Source of the DNA: Apostichopus japonicus
Taxonomy: Eukaryota; Echinodermata; Holothuroidea; Aspidochirotida; Stichopodidae
Assembly (NCBI RefSeq): GCF_037975245.1
Contig: NC_092576.1
Span: 38,643,111 to 38,707,110, forward strand
Direction of reading: 5' to 3'
Length of the DNA stretch: 64,000 nt
Part shown: positions 48,701-59,426 of the stretch, one piece after another
Numbering within the stretch: position 1 is the stretch's first letter
Layout of the letters: each line of letters begins with the position of its first letter
Position numbers and translations under genes: made by a program
The notes under the pieces: model-generated
Database searches by the model: none
What the model was told of the DNA's origin: nothing
What the model saw: only the letters and a program-made list of their open reading frames with translations

Positions 48701-49477
48701 AAACCCACATTCCTTGCAGAGAAAAACAATTGTGATGCATAAAGGAAGAAAATTAAACACACTTCTTTTTCGAAGATATTATGCTAAAACTTGGCCAAGT
48801 CTTCATTTCTGTGTGTGAGGAATCATTATATCCGTGACAAATACATGAGATGTTTCTAAAGTAGTTTTTAAGGAAAGTTATTAATGACAGTTATCTCTCT
48901 GATATTGACTAATAATGATGGTTTGGTTTGTGTCCCCTTTAAGTACTGAATGAACGAGGACAGAATGACGTAAACTGTTACAAAGGTTGAAGGTAAGTCG
49001 GAAAAATCATCAAAGTTAAAATATAGTGGTAGTGGTGAAAGTGTTTCTTAAAATGGTACATTTTGGCTCTAATAAGACACAAAGTGTAAATAACTAATTC
49101 TTCAACGTTTATTTCTATATTCACTAGAAGGAGTTCCATTATAACAACTATCACTTTATATGTATTGATGTTTTGTGTAAGCTTGTTGTGTAAAATGTTG
49201 TTTGTAAATCGATGTCCTATATATTATGGTATAGGTGAAATGGTGCGTTCTGTGGCACAGTTAAATAAACAGGTCCGTAGTTAGGTCTACACAACTCTTA
49301 GTGATAACACTATTTATACTATAAATAGAAGTGATCTTACATCTCGTAATTGAGTTCCTTAAGGGAAGGTGCAAAACATTATTGTAAATACATTTGTCCT
49401 TTTAATTTTGGTGCTTTCATTCGTTTCATTCTTTTGGGTCAAGCTTTTCAAAAATGACACCACCTCCAAGTGGATTA
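45771..49477. other. Unassigned non-coding DNA
   Basis: No supported exon. A CGAGTAC-containing repeat at 47340-47460 resembles 34868-35005. An accaataacc simple repeat lies at about 47785-47850. Confidence 0.35.
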
Positions 49478-49559
49478 TCAAAGCGATGGCTTTCCTTTTT
49501 GGGTGATGGAAGAGACTTGTTCAGTTATGAACTGCAATATAGTCCATATGTGCCATTGT

Positions 49560-49759
49560 TGAACTACCAGGTTAAATATCTTAGTTCTCCATTGACATAA
49601 ATATATAGTTCCGTCGTGAATGAATACAGACTTGTTACAGGCATAAACGTTGACATTAAACATACAATTTGACTCTTTTCTCGCTCTTGTAGCGGCATCA
49701 CTTGTAAATAAAACTTCTATCAAAGTAAGTAAAATAAAAATACCAGGTAACAAAGACAT
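49560..49759 (-). CDS. Possible first exon of a secreted protein
   Basis: An ATG at 49759 opens a frame whose first 22 residues look like a signal peptide. MSLLPG is followed by the hydrophobic core IFILLTLIEVLF and a likely cleavage after TSDA. The next part has a basic patch (TRARK) and three cysteines (SNCMFN, YACNK, YLCQW), as in many extracellular domains. The open frame continues to 49478, but a possible donor (CTG then GTAGTT) near 49566 suggests the exon ends there. No second exon was identified, and I do not recognise a family. Confidence 0.35.
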
Positions 49760-51069
49760 ACATGAATAAAACTGGATGTAATTTCGAATAATAGGCGTGA
49801 TATATCACAACTATATTAACATATTAATTTGATTAAGAGAACTGTTCATAAAATGTTCATCATATCTGACATAAAACAATGTCTCAGTATGACAGAGGAA
49901 TACTATAATGATGAGATATGAAGTGAGCACAACTCCATAAACAAATTGCCTTATAATTGCAAAAAAAAATCTGTCTGAAATGCACATCTGTCTGAATATA
50001 TCGTTTATTATATTAGCTGTTTTCGTTTACAGATTGTTCTGGTTATTGCTTGGAGAATGATAGTGGAGTAACATAACTTTTTTTACAGACGGAAATCATT
50101 TAAAAGGGAAAAAATAAATTTGACATACGAAAGGATATTTTACTAAGTAACCTACTAATATTTGCCGTTAATTAATATGTACCGTTTACGAGACAACAGT
50201 AGATAAAGTTATAATAATCTTAGAGAAATAAACTAAAAGCAACAAAGAGCGATGTCCATGCTGTGTCTTTGTCTTTCTTAAAATGACAAAGTTCTACTTC
50301 AAATTTGAGATGCATCTTTCACACTACCGTCATTGCATATTAAGTTTAACTTTTATGAAAAGTTATAACATTTCTAATCCCAGATCAGAACATTAAAATT
50401 AAATATATATATAAGCAAAATAAACTATTTGTTGTAAAGATGTAATTATAAAAAGCCATTTTTTGGGGTCAAATTCTAATGATCGATATCTCGTATATGA
50501 TGGAATACGGTAAAACTACAAATACTGTTATTTTAGAAGATGCCGATCTCCACTTATTCTGCTCAGGAGTTCAGTTCAATTATTCAACTATATAATTTAT
50601 CTATTGTTGCTCAAATGAGATATGCCCGAAATTGAAAGGATTACCTGTAATGATCAGGAAAATAACTTCTCAAACAAGGGAAAAGTCCCTTACTTCGCGG
50701 ATTTGTTGAAGTTTAATGCATAATTATGTTTAGCCGGATGACTTTTCCAATAAAGCTTGTCAATAAGAAAAAAAATATATGTTACCTTGCATCCCTTTTT
50801 TTAGGGAAGGGGAGGGGGCGGGGCCTTTTCGGTTAAGGCTTTGAACATTGCAAAATGGTTACAATTTGACAAGTTGAAGGGGTGAGAGTACTAAAGACGG
50901 GTTGTCGATCAGATGAGAGGGACGATACTGTATGACAGGAGATATTAGTGAGTTTGTGTGTCTAGTGATGGAATGAGGGAGGGGGTGCGTGTTGGTAAGG
51001 GGTGTTTTTAACAAGATAACCCAATAGTTCTAAACATAGTTAAGGTAATGGGGTAATTCTTATGGCATA
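49760..51069. other. Unassigned DNA left of copy C
   Basis: No supported exon. A sequence at 50840-50870 (ggctttgaacattgcaaaatgg) recurs at 53608 on the other side of the element, which suggests a dispersed or duplicated flank. Confidence 0.35.
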
Positions 51070-51407
51070 CACACAAAAAACAATATGTAAAATAATGTTA
51101 TGTAACTCACGGGTTGTAAAAAAGTACATGGAATTATGTAAATATTACACAACATTCTGTAAAAGTATACATATGCATGCGATTGAGGATTACACAAACT
51201 TATTGTAAACATCTACTAAGTCATTTACATGATAACAAGTAACTTTTAACAAAGCGTTAACCAAACGGAAGCACAGTCTACATAATACAACACTACTTGT
51301 ACCAGTTTGTCGATATTTATCGTTACTAAATGTACTATAGTAACCACGGCCATATATACGTGCAAGCCATATACCGTTACGTATTAAGTGTGCGACTACG
51401 AGCTACA

Positions 51408-51468
51408 ATGACATGGAAAATGGCGTTAGAAGACTGGGGCCTGGAAGAATTGATTGAAAAATTCGAAG
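51408..51468 (+). CDS. First exon of the SAM-family gene, copy C
   Basis: ATG at 51408 (a second at 51420) opens 20 codons and one base before GTATGT (phase 1). The peptide is MTWKMALEDWGLEELIEKFE. L-x-x-W-x-L-x-x-L-x-x-x-F again fits helix 1 of a SAM domain. The length of 61 bases and the phase are identical to copy A. Confidence 0.6.
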
Positions 51469-52422
51469 GTATGTTTTGATATTATGTAAGTGAACGTGAC
51501 ACGAACGAGAAATGCTTAGAAACCCACGACTAAGTTGGGTAGACGAATGCATTTGAGTCGCTTGCGTTACGTAGACGTAACGTTAAAGTCATACAATAAC
51601 TTAATATCATAGGCTAGCTTCTGTCTGTCATAGTCAACCCATAATTGTCAACGAATCAGTGTAGCCTACATACAAGTGAACATTAAACGGAATAGCCTAC
51701 GGACGGACGGAGGACTTAGGTACTTTTATTGTAGCCTAGTGCATCATGGTTCTATTGTACGTTAACCGTAACTTCGTATACCCTGCGAGTCACTTTGTTT
51801 AAGTAGTACTAGGCCTAGAACTAGAACTAGTAGGGTATACTTAGGCTATTTCAAGGCAATATATTTTAAATAGCATCGGCCATGGGCCTAAAGTTACGCT
51901 GGTACTATGTTTAATTTAGGATAAACATATATTCATGTAATGCAATATATAATTATCACTAATTGCCATTTTAGCTTGTAAGTTGTAGCAAGTAAGCCGA
52001 AGCTGATGTGGATTGGTGAATCTTTTAGACCTAGGCCCAACTATAATTTAGCTATATTATGAAAGTGATAAAGCTGATATAATTCATAGCAATCAACACA
52101 ATTGCATACAGTGGGAGTGATCATTGTTTTAAGCATTGTTAACATGATGCATTGGTTGTAACAGCTGCCTACATTGTCTGATGAATGTTTAATGCAAGTT
52201 CCTGTTTTGAGAAGGAATCACTATAGGCCATCTGGCTTTCTAGTTTTATACTACTGTACTTGAAGAAGTTAGAATCACAACTGATTAAATTGTAGGCATT
52301 TTCTTTAGGAATGTCAATGTTTTGTGAGGGGTAAATGTAAAATACTGCTTATGCTCCAAGGAGGTTTTAACACAACTTCATTATGATGGGTTTTTGATTT
52401 TCTTTTCTTTGTTTTTACTTAG

Positions 52423-52800
52423 GAAGCATCGACTTGGAACTCTATTTGCAAAAGATTTCAGAAAGACCTCAGCCATATGTGTTACTTCTTGGAGGAAGCA
52501 ACATACATCCCAAGCAGTCATTTGTGATCATCGAGAGACATGCCCTACCACAGAGGACATTTATGAAGCCATTGATGTGTGCTTCAAATCATTCTACGTG
52601 TCTAATCTGAATTATACCAAATTGCATGTCTTGGTGCCTGGGAATTTTTCCAAAAAGTTGTCTACCATTTGTCTGGTGGTGTCAAGTGCAAAACAAAAAG
52701 ACAAAGTAACTTTAGTTTAGCAGTTGTCATTGACAGCACTCCACGTTTCCCCATCTCACGGATTAGAATGTATCTAAAGTTGTTGTTTATTTGGAATTGA
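52423..52800 (+). pseudogene. C-terminal exon of the SAM-family gene, copy C (broken)
   Basis: After an acceptor (tgtttttacttag), two bases complete a Gly and the frame reads SIDLELYLQKISERPQPY, LLLGGSN and SFVIIERHALPQ. Near 52546 it must shift to a second frame (EDIYEAIDVCFKSFYV). Near 52633 it must shift to a third (AWEFFQKVVYHLSGGVK), which stays open to a TGA at 52798-52800. Three frames in order rebuild the same terminal domain as copies A and B. The two frameshifts mark it as a pseudogene unless the assembly is wrong. Phase 1 entry matches the exit phase of the copy A middle exon. Confidence 0.7.
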
Positions 52801-53045
52801 CTTTGGGGAGGGTTGTTTCTTTGTGTTTAATCTGGAATACCAAAAGGCATACCATGAGCCAACAACATAGACAAAGAAAGTGCAGTGTAGCACTCGTCAT
52901 AGACAGCACTCCACGTTTTCTCATCCCACGGATCAGCATATATCTAAAGTTGTGGCTTATTTGAAATTGACTTTGGGAAGAGTTGTTTCTTTGTGTTTAA
53001 TCTGGAATACCAAAAGGCATGTTCAAACAACAAAGACCAAGTAAC
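52722..53045. repeat. Tandem duplication of about 164 bp at the end of copy C
   Basis: Two consecutive segments share gtcat-gacagcactccacgtttyc, atctaaagttgt, gttgtttctttgtgtttaat and ctggaataccaaaaggcat. The first overlaps the last codons of the C-terminal exon, so the gene's 3' end was duplicated. Confidence 0.85.
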
Positions 53046-53506
53046 TGCACTGTATCAATTGAAAATGTTGGCACTTTTAAGTTGACTTAATTCCACAAGA
53101 CAATACTTTTAAAGCCTAAATTGTTCATTTTACATTTAATGGGATATAAAATATGGACCTATGGAATAGGAAGGTAGTAGGGCGTTTAATTGCTGAAAAT
53201 CGCACATTCTGAATTGTTTGTGTTGTCATTGCTTTTTGCTCTCTCTTAAATGTACCTCTCTGCTGTGAGCGATTCAAACATGCATCCATATATTGTTAAC
53301 CTAATTATTAGGTAATAATTAACCTTAAAGCTATGTAAACTATTTACTGAACGAGTGCTCTTCTGTTGTATTTGCGTTATATAATAAACATGTAAAACTT
53401 TACAAACCAGCAGTTAAGTAATTTTTACTTAAATGTTTTAATGTTCTTATTTGACAAGAAAATTAAGTAAAATTTTACTTAACCTGTGTTAAACGTTTTC
53501 TGAGTA

Positions 53507-54979
53507 CAGTAGTGGAAGGGTGGATTAGAGAACTTAGGAGTAGTATTACTGAGAGGATGCCATATGTATGGATGAAGACTGTGATACAATGACCATTTCG
53601 GATATGGGCTTTGTACATTACAAAATGGTTATAATTTGATTTAAGAACATGAAGCTACATATGTCTAACACAAAAAACGAGAGTTAAGGGAACACTCGAA
53701 GTTATTTTTCAAAGCAAAACTCTATCTGTAAAGACTTAGACAAATCGTTATGCATGACACTCTCAGATTTACTAACGGATAAAGTTGGAACTTAACTTAC
53801 CTTATTGTATTAAGAAGTTGTGGTTTTTTTTCATGCAAGTCTCGTGCTGCTTCTCCATAACGATATTTTAAAAATTTGAAAGAAAGTAATCGATTTTTAC
53901 TGCCTAAATAAGTCACAGAAGACTGAGTTATTTACTTAGTAGATTTATCCTTGTTTGTTCTTCCCACTTACCAGGTTGGCCTGCATATTTACCTTACACT
54001 GGATCTCGAAAATATATATGAGATTTTATCTTAACGTTGTATGTTTATAAGGCTATTAAATTTGATAAGTAATCAACTTTATTTTTATTATATGATATTT
54101 TAGATACCCTAAAGATTATAACAAATAATTGTTACCATCTTGTTATGATCAACGACCAATAGGAAGCAAATAGCCCAGCCAATGTTATTCTAAATAGCGT
54201 TTCTATAGAAATTACGGAGGGTTGTGTGTACATTTGTAATATCATGCACTGACGGTAAGAGACACCGTAGGATACTAGTTCTTGCAGTGGTAACGCGTAC
54301 ATCTCTTTCTTACATGCAACATCTTTTAATTGTATTGCTCAAGTATTTGATTTACAGGGTAATGAACATAGTGAAATGTTAAACTATTGGAAACAAGCAA
54401 AAACCATTAAAACCCAAGACACTAGATCACATGTAGTTGTGGAATATATCATTGCTGTCCCCTATCTTATACCCTCAATTCTTCATGAACGGTACATGCG
54501 ATGAGATTACATTATGTTTTCATCGTTCAGTATATTTGTTCTCATTGGTAACATAACCGAACTATAGTGAAAGCCACTCCTGCTTCTAAATATATTCTAA
54601 CATTGACTATTCGACTGAAACGTTCAGAAGTATATACGTGTTAGCTTACTACTGGCCTGATATTGACGCGAGAACAGGTCAATCATTTATTTCTTCATCT
54701 TTCGTTCATGGCATATTTGTACAAGTTACATAACGTCTACAAAGATATAACATATCTTGATGGCATCTTTATGTAATAAACCAATATTATGATACAGGCA
54801 TATCGAAAGGTACGAGATATCCCAACAAGCATAGATAATATCTCTAACTCACACTGTCGTAACACTTCTACTGACACTAAAGTCATGGCAATGGTGCTGC
54901 AAGTGTTTACAGATATGTTACGGTGGACTGTAATATACAATTATGACATGTTATACTTCTGATTGCATTTGAATTAAAA
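53507..54979. other. Unassigned DNA right of copy C
   Basis: No supported exon. Apart from the flank-like repeat at 53608-53650, I see nothing structured. Confidence 0.35.
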
Positions 54980-55525
54980 TGCTTGCTGTTGATTGTTTCA
55001 ATAGTTATTTCCGTGTGTAGTTAACTTAAAGATATTAATATATAACAATTATATCACTGATACGTTCATAGAATCACACCGTTATATGATGCGTCTGGAA
55101 TTGTATATTCATGGCAAATCTGATCGCATCTTGAAAAGTACGGCCATATATAGCGTGCATTAAATGAGCCAAGCGTCTAAATAATCAATTTTCAAGCAAC
55201 ATATTTGAAAACGTGTATCCCTTTATAGCAATGTGAAATATGTCACCGTAAACAACGAGATGAGAGGATCGCAACAGGATAAGAGTGGCTTGTTGAATAT
55301 TCAGTAGGACACGTTTTATGCTATCGCAGAGTAGAGGTTCATCAAACAGTAATATATCAAACAAATATTATTTCACCACCATTGAATAACACAGACCGGG
55401 TGCTGTAAATACAACAACAAAAAACAGTCCAACAGAAACGAAACTAACCAAATGTGTACACAAAAACATATCACTCGAAATCGTACAAAAGCAGTTATTT
55501 TATTTGATAAGAAGAATAAATAATA

Positions 55526-55657
<132 letters not shown>

Positions 55658-55669
55658 AGATAAAGATAA

Positions 55670-56640
55670 AGATTCAGGACTGCAAGGAAAGTGCTCTATG
55701 CTATAATAGCAGAGCCTAAATATATAAGTATATGCCTTGGTAAGTAAAGTCGTTACTCGGTGTTTCACACCCTTATGGTGGCGATCATCAGACAACTGAA
55801 CAGATACTCGCTGCACGGGTATTATCCTAACACGAACCCTATTTCTTACGCGCACGGTTCATTGGTTTGAGCCTATTGTGGCGACACTAGGAGATGAATT
55901 CGGATCTGTTATTGAGCAAAGGCGGGTTTTTAGACAGGAGAATACAGAGCTTCTCATCGATGCAAAGATTACATTGTCCGGATCTACGCATGCGTGTATT
56001 CGAATGCTTGAGTACGTTCCACTCAATAACGAAAGGGTCACCCCTGCGCTTCAGGTGCCATATATGCTTAGAAAGCTCTGTTTCTTTTTCGTAGCGCTCA
56101 TGGCGGAAGGACTTACTGTGGTTACTGCGCCTTTCTTAAAGGAGCCACTCGGTAGTCCTATGTATGATTTGGTGTCATGACCAGTTGTAAAATCGACCCA
56201 TATATTACACTACTCACCAAGAAATTCCTGTTGAGGGGGCAATTGTGTTTTTTTTTTCTACAATTGCATGTACGTTGCGCCTGCTGACATCTATGCACGT
56301 TTTGTGTTAACAGCCGGTAATTGTGGCTGTTGGTAATTGATCGCATGTTTCTCATATAACTGTAACTCAATTTCACGTTGTTTTTGTTGAAAATTTGGTG
56401 GAGCATATTTCCATTCGGGAAGTGCTTGGCGAGTAGTCTGAAAAACAATTTACCCACATTAGATTTAACATTACGGCGATAAGGTGGGTTAAACTATGTT
56501 ATGTTCCTGGTGCGGGGTTTCTTTCCGGGTTGCTTCTTACTACTCTCCTTACTATTGTTGTATTCTAGGTGGTCGGGTGGCCGCTATCTCGGAGCGCGTC
56601 GTTGCATATAGTATTTGTTATTTGTTAACGCAGGGGTCAC
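55670..56640 (-). mobile_element. Penelope-like retroelement remnant with GIY-YIG region
   Basis: Read on the minus strand in broken frames, the order is: NPPYRRNVKSNVGKLFF; LAKHFPNGNMLHQIFNKNN; a Cys motif (TCNCRKK, CPLNRNF); VIYG; then TGHDTKSYIGLPSGSFK; ELSKHIWHLKRRGDP; QCNLCIDEKLCIL and SEFISSCRH. This is the linker and GIY-YIG endonuclease part of Penelope-type retroelements: the CPLN zinc-like motif, then YIGL, then the C-N-L-C motif. The reverse transcriptase part is missing upstream. A stop precedes the NPPY motif, and frameshifts separate the blocks. The plus-strand frame at 55878-56180 is antisense to it. Confidence 0.75.
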
Positions 56641-57799
56641 TCGCAGGAGTTGCTTACATCAAGTTGTCAGCATTACAGTAGTGTAGTGACATATATATGT
56701 TAGTATAATTAAACATGGTGGATATCACAATAAGATTCAACAAGTAGGAAACTATCAAGCGATGTGTACAACTATTAACATATCACTCGCATCTGACATA
56801 ACTATTTGTCCAGTGCCTCGTCCTGTTAACATCTCGTGATCTTACTGGCTTGAACTTTCCACTAACCTTCTTGTTGCTGTTATTACCATAGTCATGAGCT
56901 GGTTAAGTCTAGAGTTACGTACAATGTGAGATTATCTTTGGAGAAATTGCTATGTATAATACATGTTGGACCCTTTAAAAAGATGTTTTGACCCTTAAAA
57001 AAAGTCAGCCCCAAACACACAATACGCGTTCTGGACTTACAAACTACAGGAAAACCTGACACAAATGGGCTGTTATGATACCGCAAGAACATCGAAATGA
57101 GATATGATAAGCTGCATTGAAAATATTTTTACAAAAAGACATGATGACGATTAAAATCTACTAGTGTACAGACACGTGACGAATATAATATGCAATGGTG
57201 ACTTATTGATTGTTTCAATTGTTATTTCAGTGTGTAGTTTATCTCATGATATTAATATAGAATATATCACTTTATACGGTCAAATGATCACACTCATTAC
57301 GCATATCTCATGTTTGAATAGTCGTGCAGATATCATAAATCGAATAAAGTACAGACACATATAGTTGTTATATATAGTTGTTACAAGTGTCTAAGAAGCA
57401 ATTTGCAAGCAAGACAAGAGCGGCATGTTGAATATCACAAGGGCACAGTTTATACAAAATGACATGACACATAGCCATATCCTTTTAAGTAAATATGATA
57501 GATAACACAGATACGATGCTATCAACAGTGTATAACACAAACAGGGGCCGTATCAGCAAAATAAACAACAACGTTTCTTAAAATAAAGCTACCGCAATAT
57601 GTCAACAATATAGCCCTCGATATCACACATCGTATTCGGCAACAGATCTACTAGCGTTAGATATCATGATATTTCAAGTACGCATGTGTCGTCTTGTTAA
57701 AATTTCGTGATTTTCCTCGCTTTGACTTTCTGCCAACATTCCCGTTGCTTTTATTATCATAGTCAGGGACAGGTTACGACGAAAGTGCAAGGATTATGT

Positions 57800-59426
57800 T
57801 GAGTTCAATATGGGTTTATCTTCCGAGAAATGGTTATGTGTTATGAATAGACTATGTAATATGATTTTACAGTTTTCTTACTTGTCTGTCTCTGATAATG
57901 TCACTGCTTCTCCCTGCCCAGCTCCTAAACGTATATTAAAAGTGCAAATATCGATGGTATATCGTTTTGTTCTAGTATTTGTTCGGTGTTAATGACTTGC
58001 ATTAAGACACATACGACTATAGACAGATTATGTTGAGTTAAACTCAAGTAGGACTTTGTTTGCTTAGCTGTTAACTAGCTAAGAAAGCATATGTCTTAGC
58101 TATTAACAACACCAACTCATATACTTTGTAACAAACAGATTATCATTATAATGTACTTTTGAAAAAAAAATGTTCATCTAGAGCATGGGAAGAACTACCT
58201 AACGACTTAGGTTGTCAAACCTCAACTCAAGTCCACTTACATCGAGATTGAGTCCATTGGAGAGAATATATCTTATCTGAAGAGGCCTCCCCTCTAAGTT
58301 AAATGTAATTACAGAGCAATGGAGCTAGGTATACTGCATACGTATTGCAATAAATACTTAACTGACTAGCAAGAAACATAAAGAGCAATAGTTATAGGCA
58401 ATGTTAGTAAAGAAAATATGAGTCTAATATCAAAAACTTACCGATAGCGTGGAATTACTTCTTCTGTTATAGATGCTAACTACTTCAAAGAGAAGCGAGA
58501 TATAACGTTCCTTAAAAAATAAGACTGCATTATATAGCTGCATACAAATGATAAAGTCAAACATTATGACCTACTTATGATCGGGGTCTGGTACAAGATA
58601 CTGATACTTATACTAGTCTATTCATGCAGGCTATTCATATTTACTTAATCTCTTTTCGATAATAAACCAAAGTTCAATCATTTTTACTGACTTTTTTTTC
58701 CGTGAACATAACTTTTTCAGCTGCCTATTGGCAGACAGTATACACTGAAATTGGATTTGTAAAGAAGGATATATTGTACGCTAGCCTGATAGTCTGGTAA
58801 CGTGTTAAGGTCAATCATAATGTGTTTACGTTATATAATGAGACTCAGCATATGATGTAGCACAGTAACGGAGTGAAAAGTTCCCAGATTCTGAAAATTA
58901 TTTTCAAAAAGTTTTTATAATATTAAAAGTTATATATCATTAAGACTGTTACAAGTATCGATACAAGAATTCCACCATTAGTACATTACGAGTAACAAGT
59001 GGAAGAGTTCAAGTAGACCCATCCACGTTCATAACTAGTAATGAGTATGAATTATATGATAGTCGTTATAAAACACTTCATTACAATATTTGGTTACATA
59101 GATAATGAAGAGGAAAAAGAAAGCCGATGGGAAAAATCTTATCTCAAACCGGTAACACTGTCTGAGAACCATATCGACACTCGTAATAAAAGTTATCACT
59201 AAACCAGTACCAGTATTCGATTGAATAAAAGGAAGAGTAAATATGTACTGAAGTCCATATCACTCTGATATAAAATATATGTTAAAGTTCAGAGTGCAAT
59301 AACTCTGCCTATATTTCATTGCATATGTTATATGACTAAGTAAACTCTCTTCTATTGATTGTCGCGACTTCAGAATAACCAAGCCTGTTTTAATTTCCTC
59401 ACATCAAATATAACAGTTGTTTACGT
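57800..59426. other. Unassigned non-coding DNA
   Basis: No supported exon or bounded element. It is AT-rich, with weak similarity to CGAGT-containing repeats elsewhere in the window. Confidence 0.35.

Larger units (their letters stand above)
51070..53504. mobile_element. 2.4-kb gene-carrying DNA element (copy C)
   Basis: The left edge CACACAAAAAAC follows TA at 51068-51069. The right edge in reverse complement is CTCAGAAAACG and is followed by TA at 53505-53506. The ends are related but not identical. Subterminal words differ from copies A and B: ttatgtaaa and attacacaa on the left, and aagtaaaattttactt on the right, where 53463-53482 is a perfect 20-bp palindrome. It encloses a SAM-like first exon 340 bp from the left end and a broken C-terminal exon, as in copy A. 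No middle exon was found, so this copy seems internally deleted. Confidence 0.5.

Noticed and set aside
52394-52720. 108-codon plus-strand frame as an intact gene
   Set aside because: It crosses the acceptor at 52422 and captures only the middle of three frames that together match the C-terminal domain.
55878-56180. 100-codon plus-strand frame
   Set aside because: It is antisense to the Penelope-like GIY-YIG region, which explains the open frame.
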